This document shows, one piece after another, positions 47,313 through 56,473 of a stretch of 64,000 nt of DNA (its first letter is position 1; each line of letters begins with the position of its first letter). Below the pieces are notes generated by a model. It had not been told where the DNA came from, ran no database searches, and saw only the letters and a program-made list of their open reading frames with translations. The position numbers and the translations under genes are program-made. Origin of the DNA: Geobacter sp. (GTDB lineage: Bacteria; Desulfobacterota; Desulfuromonadia; Geobacterales; Geobacteraceae); the NCBI GenBank assembly GCA_016177775.1, contig JACOUQ010000013.1:62001-126000 (forward strand), written 5' to 3'.

Positions 47313-48178
47313 TTGCACCCAAGCCTTTCCCTCAAATAATCCTCGAACTCCTGGTTGAACTCCTCCCGCTTCAGGGCCATGTCCACGGTGGCCTTGAGGA
47401 AGCCGAGCTTGTCGCCGCAGTCGTGGCGGATACCCTCGAATCGGCAACCGTAGATGGCCTCTTTTTTCGACAGCTTGAGGATGGCGTCGGTGAGCTGGAT
47501 CTCTCCCCCCTTGCCCGGTTTCTGCTGCGCCAGGATGGGGAAAATGTCGGGGGTGAGGACGTAGCGGCCGATGATGGCCAGGTTGGAGGGGGCTTCCTCT
47601 TTCTTCGGCTTCTCCACCAGGTCGGTTATCTCATAAATCCGTTCGGAGATGTGGTTTGCCCTCACGCAACCGTAAGAGGAAATCTGTTCCGGCGACACCA
47701 TTTCGAGGGCGAGCACCGGGCCATGATACCGCTCGTATACCTCCAGGAGTTGCCCAAGGCATGGCTTTCCGGCATCGATGATGTCGTCCCCCAGCAGGAC
47801 GGCGAAGGGCTCGTCTCCCACGAAGTCGCGGGCGCAAAGGATGGCGTGGCCGAGCCCCATTGCCTGCTTCTGGCGGACATAGAAAAAGTTGACCATCTCG
47901 GAGATCTCCCGCATCTCCCTGAGGGTCTGGTCCTTTCCCTTTTCCTGGAGGAGTGTCTCCAGCTCGAAGGAGATGTCGAAATGGTCCTCGATGGCGCGCT
48001 TTCCCCGGCCGGTGACGAAGAGGATCTGCTCGATCCCCGAGGCTACTGCCTCCTCCACCACGTATTGCACCAGCGGCTTGTCGATGAGGGGGAGCATCTC
48101 CTTGGGGGATGCCTTTGTTGCCGGCAGGAAGCGGGTGCCCAATCCGGCGACGGGAAAGATGGCCTTTTTTACCTGCAT
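47309..48178 (-). CDS. galU: UTP--glucose-1-phosphate uridylyltransferase
   Basis: A 289-residue GalU that makes UDP-glucose for polysaccharides and LPS. KKAIFPVAGLGTRFLPATKA is the nucleotide-binding loop, SPKEMLPLIDKPLVQYVVEEA follows, LLGDDIIDA near residue 128 is the metal site, LVEKPKKEEAPSNLAI the sugar-binding strand and HDCGDKLGFLKA the C-terminal signature. ATG 48178 (Shine-Dalgarno GAGGT ten bases before) is chosen over ATG 48199, which overlaps folD. The stop is in a heptad unit. Confidence 0.94.
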   Translation of the reverse strand: MQVKKAIFPVAGLGTRFLPATKASPKEMLPLIDKPLVQYVVEEAVASGIEQILFVTGRGKRAIEDHFDISFELETLLQEKGKDQTLREMREISEMVNFFYVRQKQAMGLGHAILCARDFVGDEPFAVLLGDDIIDAGKPCLGQLLEVYERYHGPVLALEMVSPEQISSYGCVRANHISERIYEITDLVEKPKKEEAPSNLAIIGRYVLTPDIFPILAQQKPGKGGEIQLTDAILKLSKKEAIYGCRFEGIRHDCGDKLGFLKATVDMALKREEFNQEFEDYLRERLGCK

Positions 48179-48188
48179 GGGAGTAACC

Positions 48189-49043
48189 TCACGCTTCATT
48201 CAATGTCTGCTTCGCAGATTGCATGGTGTTGTACATCAGCATGGTGATGGTCATGGGTCCGACCCCGCCCGGGACCGGGGTGATGGCCGAGGCGCGCTGG
48301 CTGGCCGCGGCGAACTCCACGTCACCCACCAGCTTCTTCTCGCCGACCCGGTTGACCCCCACGTCTATCACCACTGCGCCTTCCTTGATCCAATCCCCTT
48401 TGATCATCTCCGGCTGCCCCACTGCAGCAATGACAACGTCCGCCTGGCGCACCTTTCCGGGTAGGTCGCGGGTCCTGGAGTGGCAGATTGTTACCGTGGC
48501 ATGCTCATGGAGGCACATGAGGGCCACCGGCTTGCCTACGATGTTGGAGCGCCCGACAACGACAACCTCCTTGCCAGCAAGATTCACGCCGGTCTCCTTC
48601 AGCATGACCATGACCCCATAGGGGGTGCAGGGTTGGAAAGTGGGTTTTCCCACCACCAAACGCCCTACGTTGTAGGGATGGAAGCCGTCCACGTCCTTTT
48701 TGGGCGAGATCGCTTCCAGCACCTTGTCAGTATTGATATGTTTCGGGAGCGGCAACTGAACGAGAATGCCGTGAATGCGGGGGTCGCTGTTCAGGCGGTC
48801 GATCAGGGCCAGCAGCACATCCTCGCCGGTTTCTGCCGGGAGCTTGTGCTCGTCCGAAAACATCCCCAGCTCCTGGCAGGCCTTTTCCTTCATGGCCACG
48901 TAAACCCTGCTTGCCGGGTCTTCTCCCACCAGCACAACCGCGAGGCCGGGTGTAATCCCCTTTTCCTTGAGCTGTTTAACTTCTTCGGCAATACGTGCGC
49001 GGGTTTTGGCCGCTATGGCCTTGCCGTCGATGATGTCTGCCAT
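48189..49043 (-). CDS. folD: Methylenetetrahydrofolate dehydrogenase/cyclohydrolase FolD
   Basis: A 284-residue bifunctional enzyme of one-carbon metabolism. [20 protein letters not shown] near residue 43 has the catalytic Tyr and Lys, [12 protein letters not shown] and [13 protein letters not shown] are substrate motifs, [18 protein letters not shown] near residue 162 is the NADP loop, and [19 protein letters not shown] the C-terminal signature. AGGAG lies 9 bases before the ATG. It is followed closely by galU and probably shares its transcript. Confidence 0.97.
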   Translation of the reverse strand: MADIIDGKAIAAKTRARIAEEVKQLKEKGITPGLAVVLVGEDPASRVYVAMKEKACQELGMFSDEHKLPAETGEDVLLALIDRLNSDPRIHGILVQLPLPKHINTDKVLEAISPKKDVDGFHPYNVGRLVVGKPTFQPCTPYGVMVMLKETGVNLAGKEVVVVGRSNIVGKPVALMCLHEHATVTICHSRTRDLPGKVRQADVVIAAVGQPEMIKGDWIKEGAVVIDVGVNRVGEKKLVGDVEFAAASQRASAITPVPGGVGPMTITMLMYNTMQSAKQTLNEA

Positions 49044-49088
49044 GATTTCCGCTCCTGTAATGGCATGAGATTATTTTATGACTGCCAG

Positions 49089-49117
49089 ATAATAAGAAAG
49101 ACAGGTGAATTTGTAAA
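49089..49117 (-). promoter_or_regulatory. Sigma-70 promoter for folD-galU
   Basis: On the minus strand TTTACA (49117-49112) and TATTAT (49094-49089) with a 17-base spacer, 46 bases before the folD start. Confidence 0.6.
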
Positions 49118-49145
49118 GGTCTTTGGCTGTAAATCCGGGCAAAAA

Positions 49146-49174
49146 AAATCCTCCCGTGGAGGGAGGATTTTTCC
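49146..49174 (-). terminator. Terminator hairpin after the FmdB-like gene
   Basis: A 10-bp stem aaatcctccc/gggaggattt (49146-49155 with 49161-49170) with T/A runs on both sides, so it could act in both directions. Confidence 0.8.
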
Positions 49175-49185
49175 GTTATACAGAC

Positions 49186-49437
49186 TTATGCTGCCGAAGG
49201 GCAGCCGGCGCAGCCTCCGCCACCTGTGGCGGGGCAGGAGGGGGCTTTCTCTTTGCCAGGGCCGCTGTAGCCCTGGTCATACCAGCCGCCACCCTTGAGG
49301 GCGAAGGATGCGGACGATATCAGTTTCTCCACCGCGCCAGCGCACTTGGGGCATTCCTTGGCGGGGGGGTCTGAGAATTTCTGGCGCAGTTCGAATTCGT
49401 GGTTGCATGCGGTGCAGCGGTATTCATACATCGGCAT
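49186..49437 (-). CDS. FmdB-family zinc ribbon protein
   Basis: An 83-residue protein. MYEYRCTACNHEFELRQKF carries the first CxxC and KECPKCAGAVEKL the second, the FmdB/zinc-ribbon pattern. FALKGGGWYDQGYSGPG is a common tail segment of this family. The end CPATGGGGCAGCPSAA has three further Cys that may bind metal. ATG 49437 follows GGAGG by nine bases; the frame continuing upstream to 49536 overlaps the yggU gene and is rejected. Function is unknown; the 'regulatory protein' label of the family is weak. Confidence 0.85.
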   Translation of the reverse strand: MPMYEYRCTACNHEFELRQKFSDPPAKECPKCAGAVEKLISSASFALKGGGWYDQGYSGPGKEKAPSCPATGGGGCAGCPSAA

Positions 49438-49490
49438 CTTGAAGGACCTCCTGAAACCTGTTGATACATTTTTGCTTTTACACAATAAAA

Positions 49491-49520
49491 ATAATAATGA
49501 TTTTCCCTGGGATTTGTCAA
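49491..49520 (-). promoter_or_regulatory. Sigma-70 promoter for the FmdB-like gene
   Basis: On the minus strand TTGACA (49520-49515) and TATTAT (49496-49491), 18-base spacer; the -35 overlaps the end of yggU. Confidence 0.6.
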
Positions 49521-49816
49521 GGGTGCGTTGCGGCATTTATGATGCCAAGAAGTTCTGCCTTGGACGCCCCGCTTACTCGCAGAGTCTTGTGCCGCGATTT
49601 TTCCCCGGCAATGATGGAAACCTTCGATCTCGCCACCCCCAGCAACTTGGCGAAGAACTCGATGCAGAGCTTGTTTGCCGCCCCTTCCACCGGCGGCGAG
49701 GTGAGACGGACCTTGAGGGCGCCGTCATGCTCGCCGCAAAGTTCGTTTTTCGATGCCCGCGGCTGGACGTGTATGCTGAAGACTATCTCGTCAGGTGTTT
49801 CGGTGATCTGAATCAT
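49517..49816 (-). CDS. yggU: UPF0235/DUF167 protein YggU
   Basis: A 99-residue DUF167 protein. FSIHVQPRASKNELCGEHDG, LKVRLTSPPVEGAANKLCIEFFA and VARSKVSIIAGEKSRHKTLRV are conserved family segments. It lies 16 bases after divIVA in the same direction. Members are widespread and uncharacterised. Confidence 0.88.
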   Translation of the reverse strand: MIQITETPDEIVFSIHVQPRASKNELCGEHDGALKVRLTSPPVEGAANKLCIEFFAKLLGVARSKVSIIAGEKSRHKTLRVSGASKAELLGIINAATHP

Positions 49817-49832
49817 CGGGGCAGGAAGGTTA

Positions 49833-50282
49833 TTACTCCTCGCTCAGGGTAATCATCTTGTAGTGGCTGTCCAGAAGGGATTTGATGGCGGTTTCGAATT
49901 GCAGCCTCTGGCGTCGCAGGTCCTGAATCTCGCTTCTCAATTGGGCCAGTTTCTGATCGCTTTCGGCCAGGATCTTCTCCGCTTTGAGCTCCGCCTCGGA
50001 AACTATCAGGGTCGCTTCCTTGCGGGCGTTGGAGGTCATCTCGTCCCCCACCTTCTGCGCGGAGAGGATCGCCTCGTTCAGGTTCTTCTCCCTCTCGGAG
50101 CAATCCTCTACGGCGGATTTCATACGCGCCGCCTGTTCCTTCAGCTCGGAGTTTTCGCGGATGAGTGTCTCCAGCTCCTGGGCGACCATCTGCAGGAAGG
50201 TATCCACGTCCTCCGGGTCAAGGCCGCCAAACATCTTTCCCTTGAACTGCTGCTGCTGGATGTCTATGGGGGTGATCTTCAC
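49833..50282 (-). CDS. divIVA: DivIVA-family coiled-coil protein
   Basis: A 149-residue protein. ITPIDIQQQQFKGKMFGGLD-EDVDTFL at the start is the DivIVA membrane-curvature-binding domain, and residues 30-140 are a long heptad coiled coil. In Gram-positives DivIVA organises the poles and septum; in Geobacter-like organisms the homologue accompanies yggT and yggU and its role is inferred. It overlaps yggT by four bases. Confidence 0.88.
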   Translation of the reverse strand: MKITPIDIQQQQFKGKMFGGLDPEDVDTFLQMVAQELETLIRENSELKEQAARMKSAVEDCSEREKNLNEAILSAQKVGDEMTSNARKEATLIVSEAELKAEKILAESDQKLAQLRSEIQDLRRQRLQFETAIKSLLDSHYKMITLSEE

Positions 50283-50605
50283 GGGGTAATTCCTCCTGCG
50301 CCCATTCCCATTTTCAAGCGGAAAGCCAGATCATAGATGGAGCTGACGGCGAATTTCTGCAAAAAGAAAATGGCAAGCAGCACCAAGAGCGGGGAGAGGT
50401 CGATCCCCCCCATGTCGGGGAGAACCCGGCGTACCCGGTAGAGCACCGGTTCGGTCGCCTTGTAGAGGAAGTTGACGATAGGGTTGTACGGGTCGGCATT
50501 GACCCAGGAGATCACGGCCCGGGCGATGATGATGTACATGTAGATGGTGAGCAGGGTATTGAGAATGGTGGCCACTGCTGTCAGGAAATTGGCGAGAATG
50601 AACAT
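50279..50605 (-). CDS. yggT: YggT family membrane protein
   Basis: A 108-residue protein with two YGGT-type hydrophobic segments (LANFLTAVATILNTLLTIYM and LSPLLVLLAIFFLQKFAV) separated by RAVISWVNADPYNPIVNFLYKATEPVLYRVRRVLP, whose pieces are the family signature. AGGGGC lies seven bases before ATG 50605. It is the first gene of the yggT-divIVA-yggU unit. Confidence 0.88.
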   Translation of the reverse strand: MFILANFLTAVATILNTLLTIYMYIIIARAVISWVNADPYNPIVNFLYKATEPVLYRVRRVLPDMGGIDLSPLLVLLAIFFLQKFAVSSIYDLAFRLKMGMGAGGITP

Positions 50606-50635
50606 TTGTGCCCCTTTTGGCAGGTGTTTCAAATG

Positions 50636-50664
50636 GTTATACAGAAAAGGCGGAGATCTGTCAA
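50636..50664 (-). promoter_or_regulatory. Sigma-70 promoter for yggT-divIVA-yggU
   Basis: On the minus strand TTGACA (50664-50659) and TATAAC (50641-50636) with a 17-base spacer, about 30 bases before the yggT start. Confidence 0.7.
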
Positions 50665-50745
50665 GGAAGGGTGCCTTACGTCGCAATGGATGAAATGTGA
50701 TTGGTCAATGATTCAACAAAGTTAAAAACACGTAATTAATAGTTG

Positions 50746-50774
50746 TTGACTTTGCGACTCTCTTCCTGTATACA
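50746..50774 (+). promoter_or_regulatory. Sigma-70 promoter for the first giant repeat protein
   Basis: TTGACT (50746-50751) and TATACA (50769-50774) with a 17-base spacer. The leader of about 65 bases contains a small hairpin (gggca/tgccc around 50785-50800); I see no c-di-GMP riboswitch consensus. Confidence 0.7.
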
Positions 50775-50846
50775 GCCTACGAAAATGGGCAGGGAAATGC
50801 CCTGATGGACGTGCGCTTCTAAATTTGGGGGTCCGTGGGAGGGGAA

Positions 50847-53800
50847 ATGGAAACTCGGCGTTGGATGCGATGGCTTGTTAACTGTTATCTGGCAATGTTG
50901 CTCGTACTTACGACGGCTTTCAGCGCTTCCGCGCTTACCTGGTCGACAAGGCCTTCGCTGCCGACCGGTACGTCGCGGGCATCCGGGGTCGTGGTCTACG
51001 GGAGGCTCTATTTGCTGGGGGGGGCGACGGCAAGCGGCATAAGCAACTCGGTCTTTGTCTATGACCCCGCGGCCCCGGTAGATCCGGTCAACGGCGCCTG
51101 GGGGCAAATGTCCCCGCTCTCCGAGCCACGTTTTGCAGCTGCCGAAGCAACCATCGGCGACATCATTTACCTGGTTGGTGGCGGAGGAAGCCCGACTTCC
51201 GAAACATCGGTTCTCGCCTACAGCATTTCCGCCGGCACGACTTCAATTGCCGGTTCCTTGGTAGTGCCCCGTTTCAGGGCCTCCGCCGCAGCGTTCAACA
51301 ACAGGATTTATGTGGTCGGCGGCAGCAATGGGAGCGTTCTGGACACGATCGAGGCATTCGACCCCTCCACGGGAAGCAGTTACATAAAAGCCACCCTGCC
51401 GGCGCCAAGAGAGCTGGCCTCGGCTGTACTTCTCAACGGCAAAATTTACATCATCGGCGGCACCGACGCTGCTGGTACACCAACTGCTACCTGCTGGGAG
51501 TATGACCCGGTCACGGATTCGTTAACCGAACGGGCTCCGATGCCGATTGCGGCAACTGCGAAAAGCGCCGTAACGGCTAACGGTAAGATATATATTGTCG
51601 GTGGGATGACCAGTGTCGGCTATCCGCCTTCCGCCTGGGACAACGCAATCCAGGAATACGACCCTGCGACCAATACGTGGCGGACGCTCGATCCTTACCC
51701 TACGACCCGCTATGCTTCGGCGGCGGGGGTGATTGACGGCACGCTGTACGTGGTCGGGGGAGACGACGGCAACCCCGATTACATGACTCGGGATCTGGCG
51801 GTAAACGAGGCGGCTCTCCTGACCGCTTCTTCTCCTGGCGACGGCACCGTCTGGGCCTGGGGGAATAACGGAATCGGCCAGCTCGGTGACGGTACAAACA
51901 TTGATAAAGCTTTGCCTGTACAAGTAGTGGGGCTGGATAACGTCCAGGCCATTGCCGGGGCGATGCTATACTCGTTAGCCCTGAAACCGGACGGAACCGT
52001 CTGGAGTTGGGGCTCTAATGATGATGGGGGGCTGGGCGACGGAACTTACAATAGCAGAAACATGCCCGGACTCGTAAGCGGCTTGAGCGATGTAAAAGCC
52101 ATCGCCGCGGGATGGTTTCATTCACTGGCCCTGCAAAACGACGGCACCGTCTGGAGATGGGGCAAATACAGTGGAGGCATAGGCATTTCGCCACCGTCTC
52201 CAGACCTTATCGGCATCGACAGCAATGTTCCTGTCCAGGTTGACGGACTGAACAATGTTCTGGCCGTAGTTGGCGGTGGGAACCACTCGATAGCTCTGAA
52301 GGCGGACGGGACAGTCTGGACTTGGGGGCTTAACAGCCAAGGTCAACTGGGTGACGGTACCACCACAAACAGCACCATTCCCGTTCAAGTGCCCGGCCTG
52401 GATGGTGTTATAGCTATTGCAGCAGGGGTTGAGCATACGGCGGTCCTGAAAGCGGACGGCACGGTCTGGACCTGGGGCAAGAATGACTACGGCCAGCTCG
52501 GCGACGGGACGAATTTTAACAGGTCTGCTCCCGCACCGGTTCCGGGGCTCGACAACGTGACGGCCATTTTCGGGGGAGGGTGGCATACCATTGCCCTGAA
52601 AGCGGACGGTACGGTCTGGACGTGGGGTTGGAATATTGAGGGCCAGCTTGGTGACGGCACTAACATTGATAGAAACATACCGGTGCAGGTGCCTGGCCTG
52701 TCAGGAGTCGTGGCCATTGACGGAGAATGCGTTTCCAGCATAGCCCTGAAATCGAACGGTACGGTCTGGGAATGGGGGAGTTATTACAGGGACGGTACAA
52801 GCATAATAAACATTGCTCCTGTCCAGCTGCCGGGCATTGACAGCGTCACCGCCATCGCTGCAGGAATGGATTTCAGAATGGCCATTGTGGGGGGGGGAGG
52901 GTGGACCATCAACAGCGTCGGTCCTCCCTATGCTCAGCCGACAGAACCGAAGTACGTAATAGACTGGCCTTCCTCGCAGCACGAGCCGCTGATGGGGGAG
53001 GCGTATGTAAGAATTGCCGGGGTCTACTACTATGTCTACGGGTCGGCTTCCGGCTCCTGGAGCGGTCCGGATTATAACGCCGCAGCGTTACAGCAGTGCG
53101 ACCAGATTACCGGCCAGCCATTGTTCGATGCGAACTATAATCCCCTCTTTCCTGATATGCGCGGGAAGGAAGGAATGGCGATCTACTCGTATATCAGTTG
53201 GCCGGGAAGTTCCGATACCATTCCGCCGGTGGTTATTTCAACCTCTCCATCCCAGGGAGAAGGCAATGTGAGCCCCACAACGGCGGTTACGGTCAATTTC
53301 AACGAATCGATCGACCCGTTGACCGTCGGCAGCTCCACATTTTACGTGACCGGCCCGAACGGCACGGTAACCGGCAGTTGGAGCGTCAGCGGCAATTCAG
53401 TCACATTCGTGCCATCAGTGCCCTTTTCCACCAATATCACTTATTCTGCAACCATCGCCGGTGTTAAGGACCTGTCGGGCAATGAGCTGTCGTCCTCTTA
53501 TTCCTGGAGTTTCACAACGATCGAGCAGTTCGACGTATCCGGAACTGTGGTCGGCAACGGTACAATAAGTTGCATTTCCCCGGTCCTTCTCGGCGGCAGT
53601 TCCGTCTGCACCGTTGTTTCAAATGCCGGTAACAGATTGCTGAGCCTAATCGACAATGGAGTCGACGTCACCTCCGGTCTCATCGGAAGCAGTTTCACGA
53701 TACAGAATGTGACCTCCAATCATGCTGTAGTAGCAACTTTCGCAGCGGAATACACGATATCTGCAACTGCTGTCGGAAACGGTTCGATATCGTGTTCTTC

Positions 53801-56363
53801 TCCCGTTTTATCGGGCAACAACTCAACCTGCACAATTACCCCGAATTACGGGTACCACCTTCTGAGTCTGACTGACAACACTCTTGACGTCAGTTCTTCT
53901 GTCAGTGCGAACAAATACACCATGACAAATGTAACATTAAATCATGTGCTGACGGCAACGTTTGTTCCCAATATCTATTCCCTTGTCGTGAACAAAACGG
54001 GCTTGGGCAGTATTACCAGCAATCCTGCCGGAATCGATCTTGCTTCAGGAGCACAAGCCACTGCTTCATTTGACTACGGCACCCTTGTCACGCTGGCGGC
54101 CACCCCTGACAGCAGTTCGTTTTTTACCGGGTGGAGCGGAGCTTGCTCCGGAACCGCACCGTGCAATGTTCTGATCGGCGGAAACAAAACGGTCTCGGGC
54201 AGTTTTATGCAGAAAGCGATATTTGACGCGGCGTCAAATTACGGGAGTTGGTCATATACCAGTGCGGTCGCATCCGGTGATCTGAATGGCGACGGCAAAC
54301 CCGATCTTACTTTTACAAACCAGGGGAGAAGCAGTGTCGGTGTTGTCACTCTGCTAAACAATGGCGACGGTACCTACAGAACGGGGGGGAGTTTCGGTGT
54401 AGGCTGGGAACCGGTTTCTATCGCAATTGCCGATTTCAACGGCGATGGCAAAGCTGACCTGGCAACGGCGAATTCTGGCAGTGACAGCGTAACCCTCCTG
54501 CTCGGAAATGGTGACGGAACATTCAAGCCTGCCGTCCCATACAGCACGGGTACGGGAACATATCCCATCTCGCTTGCAGTTGACGACTTCAACCATGACG
54601 GAGTTGTCGATCTGGCGGTTGTTGATTCAAGGAGCAGCGATGTTGGTAATATAGCCGTTATGCTTGGCAACGGAGACGGCACTCTGCTGTCACCGGTATA
54701 TTATGTTGAAGGACGGTATCCCATACATATCACCAAGGGTGATTTCAACGGTGACGGTAACACCGATCTGGCAGTATTGAACGATGGAGGCGGCATCTCG
54801 GTTTTTCTAGGAAACGGGGACGGGACTTTCACTGTAAAAGGACGGTACGATGATGGCGGTTGGGCACCGGCATCCACCACTGCCGGCGATGTGAACGGTG
54901 ATGGCAAGATCGATCTGGTGGTAGCGAACAGCTACAACGATTATGTCTCGATACTTAATGGTAACGGTGACGGGAGTTTCGCTGCTCCGGTCAACTTCGC
55001 CGTGGGTGATGCCCCTGCATCGGTGGTTGTCGGCGACTTCAACGGTGACGGGAAAGCAGATGTGGTCTCTGCCAATCGTGGCAGCAGCAATGTTTCCGTT
55101 CTGCTGGGCAATGGCAACGGCACATTCCAGTCTGCCACAATTTTCGGAACAGGAGCACAGCCTGTCAGGTTGATAGCCGATGATGTGAACAATGATGGGA
55201 AAATCGACCTGGTGACGGCAAATTATAACTATTATCAGAATAGTGTGTCCGTTCTGCTAAACAATTCCGTGTTCCTCAAATGTGCCGTGCCGTCCTGGGC
55301 CTACGTGGCGACCGCCAATTCCGCCGGAACGTTCGGGGTTTCATGGGGCGCCTCGTCAACCTCAGGGGCAAGCTATGTTCTGGAGGAATCAACAGACGCC
55401 TCCTTCGCGACAAGCACGCAGGTATATAGCGGCAGCGGCACCTTCGTCAACCTGACCGGCCGCACCAACGGCACCTACTACTACCGGGTGAAGGCAATCG
55501 CCGCCGGTTACAGTGACAGTGCCTGGGTGTCACCACCGAACGGCTGCGCGGTTAGCCTGCCCTGCAAGACCCCGTCCTGGGTCTACGTGGCTACTGCCAA
55601 TTCCACCGGAACGTTCGGGGTTTCATGGGGCGCCTCGGCCACTGCCGGAGCCAACTACATCCTTGAAGAGTCCAGGGATGATGCGGGCTTTGCCAATCCA
55701 GGCCAGGTCTACAGCGGCAGCGGCACCTTCGTCAACCTGACCGGCCGCGCCAACGGTACCTACTACTACCGGGTTAAGGCAATCGCCCCCGGTTACAGCG
55801 ACAGCGCCTGGCAATCTCCGGCTAACGGCTGCACGGTCAGCCTGCCGTGTAAAGCCCCTGCCTGGGCCTACGTGGCGACTGCCAATTCCACCGGAACGTT
55901 CGGGGTGTCATGGGGCGCCTCGTCAACCTCAGGGGCAAGCTATGTTCTGGAGGAATCAACAGACGCCTCCTTCGCGACAAGCACGCAGGTCTACAGCGGC
56001 AGCGGCACCTTCGTCAATCTGACCGGCCGCGTCAACGGCACCTACTACTACCGGGTGAAGGCAACTGCCCCCGGTTACAGCGACAGTGCCTGGGTATCGC
56101 CGCCGAACGGCTGCATGGTCAGCCTGCCGTGCAATGCTCCTGCCTGGGTCTACGTGGCAACAGCCAATTCCACCGGCACCTTCGGGGTTTCATGGGGCGC
56201 CTCGGCCACTGCCGGAGCCAGCTACATCCTTGAAGAGTCCAGGGATGATGCGGGCTTTGCCAATCCAGTCCAGGTCTACAGCGGCAGCGGCACCTTCGTC
56301 AACGGCCATAAGAGGATGCCTTCGGTTAAAATAATCAAGTGTGGGCTAAACGCCCACCCTTGA
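50847..56363 (+). CDS. Giant secreted mosaic protein: Kelch, RCC1, Ig-like, InlB-like, FG-GAP, FN3-like repeats
   Basis: An 1838-residue protein with a signal peptide (RWLVNCYLAMLLVLTTAFSA). Domains in order: six-blade Kelch (about residues 27-315, IYVVGGSN-type blades); RCC1 repeats (330-680, DGTVWAWGNNGIGQLGDGTN-type units); an unnamed WPxxQHxP/CDQITGQPLFD module (700-790); a Big_5 Ig-like domain (790-890); three InlB-like/bacterial repeats (892-1122); FG-GAP/VCBS repeats (1125-1475, DFNGDGKADL calcium-loop motifs); and four FN3-like units of 94-95 residues (1480-1824), the last cut short. The final 20 residues are out-of-frame sequence. ATG 50847 has GGGAGGGG upstream. Likely extracellular or outer-surface; function unknown. 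Confidence 0.85.
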   Translation: METRRWMRWLVNCYLAMLLVLTTAFSASALTWSTRPSLPTGTSRASGVVVYGRLYLLGGATASGISNSVFVYDPAAPVDPVNGAWGQMSPLSEPRFAAAEATIGDIIYLVGGGGSPTSETSVLAYSISAGTTSIAGSLVVPRFRASAAAFNNRIYVVGGSNGSVLDTIEAFDPSTGSSYIKATLPAPRELASAVLLNGKIYIIGGTDAAGTPTATCWEYDPVTDSLTERAPMPIAATAKSAVTANGKIYIVGGMTSVGYPPSAWDNAIQEYDPATNTWRTLDPYPTTRYASAAGVIDGTLYVVGGDDGNPDYMTRDLAVNEAALLTASSPGDGTVWAWGNNGIGQLGDGTNIDKALPVQVVGLDNVQAIAGAMLYSLALKPDGTVWSWGSNDDGGLGDGTYNSRNMPGLVSGLSDVKAIAAGWFHSLALQNDGTVWRWGKYSGGIGISPPSPDLIGIDSNVPVQVDGLNNVLAVVGGGNHSIALKADGTVWTWGLNSQGQLGDGTTTNSTIPVQVPGLDGVIAIAAGVEHTAVLKADGTVWTWGKNDYGQLGDGTNFNRSAPAPVPGLDNVTAIFGGGWHTIALKADGTVWTWGWNIEGQLGDGTNIDRNIPVQVPGLSGVVAIDGECVSSIALKSNGTVWEWGSYYRDGTSIINIAPVQLPGIDSVTAIAAGMDFRMAIVGGGGWTINSVGPPYAQPTEPKYVIDWPSSQHEPLMGEAYVRIAGVYYYVYGSASGSWSGPDYNAAALQQCDQITGQPLFDANYNPLFPDMRGKEGMAIYSYISWPGSSDTIPPVVISTSPSQGEGNVSPTTAVTVNFNESIDPLTVGSSTFYVTGPNGTVTGSWSVSGNSVTFVPSVPFSTNITYSATIAGVKDLSGNELSSSYSWSFTTIEQFDVSGTVVGNGTISCISPVLLGGSSVCTVVSNAGNRLLSLIDNGVDVTSGLIGSSFTIQNVTSNHAVVATFAAEYTISATAVGNGSISCSSPVLSGNNSTCTITPNYGYHLLSLTDNTLDVSSSVSANKYTMTNVTLNHVLTATFVPNIYSLVVNKTGLGSITSNPAGIDLASGAQATASFDYGTLVTLAATPDSSSFFTGWSGACSGTAPCNVLIGGNKTVSGSFMQKAIFDAASNYGSWSYTSAVASGDLNGDGKPDLTFTNQGRSSVGVVTLLNNGDGTYRTGGSFGVGWEPVSIAIADFNGDGKADLATANSGSDSVTLLLGNGDGTFKPAVPYSTGTGTYPISLAVDDFNHDGVVDLAVVDSRSSDVGNIAVMLGNGDGTLLSPVYYVEGRYPIHITKGDFNGDGNTDLAVLNDGGGISVFLGNGDGTFTVKGRYDDGGWAPASTTAGDVNGDGKIDLVVANSYNDYVSILNGNGDGSFAAPVNFAVGDAPASVVVGDFNGDGKADVVSANRGSSNVSVLLGNGNGTFQSATIFGTGAQPVRLIADDVNNDGKIDLVTANYNYYQNSVSVLLNNSVFLKCAVPSWAYVATANSAGTFGVSWGASSTSGASYVLEESTDASFATSTQVYSGSGTFVNLTGRTNGTYYYRVKAIAAGYSDSAWVSPPNGCAVSLPCKTPSWVYVATANSTGTFGVSWGASATAGANYILEESRDDAGFANPGQVYSGSGTFVNLTGRANGTYYYRVKAIAPGYSDSAWQSPANGCTVSLPCKAPAWAYVATANSTGTFGVSWGASSTSGASYVLEESTDASFATSTQVYSGSGTFVNLTGRVNGTYYYRVKATAPGYSDSAWVSPPNGCMVSLPCNAPAWVYVATANSTGTFGVSWGASATAGASYILEESRDDAGFANPVQVYSGSGTFVNGHKRMPSVKIIKCGLNAHP
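55285..56305 (+). repeat. FN3-like tandem repeats of 282-285 bp (first giant gene)
   Basis: Three full units and a truncated fourth, nearly identical at DNA level over long stretches. Each begins near PxWxYVATANSTGTFGVSWG and ends in AWxSPPNGCxVSLPC. Confidence 0.9.
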
Positions 56364-56458
56364 TTATTTCCGAATTGGTTCTTTTTCGACAGTGAGTTGT
56401 CGTTATTGCGGTCAGAGGAGGAAACATTGGACACTAACGTCGCGGGCCATGTAAAAAG
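56304..56458 (+). repeat. Duplicated 3' flanking block, copy A
   Basis: Matches 61052-61209 with roughly 80-85% identity by eye: it starts at ggccataagagg, includes the terminator hairpin and the segment ggacactaacgtcg, and ends just before the Shine-Dalgarno of the second giant gene. Confidence 0.85.
56331..56369 (+). terminator. Terminator hairpin inside the end of the first giant ORF
   Basis: The arms pair over 16 bp with one mismatch (56331-56346 with 56352-56367) around gggc/gccc. The ORF runs through it and stops at a TGA (56361-56363) in the 3' arm. Confidence 0.8.
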
Positions 56459-56473
56459 TTGGGGAGGTGCAGA

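Noticed and set aside
50775-50846. c-di-GMP (GEMM) riboswitch upstream of the first giant gene
   Set aside because: GEMM elements are common upstream of surface proteins in this lineage, but the leader is only about 65 bases and lacks the conserved segments.
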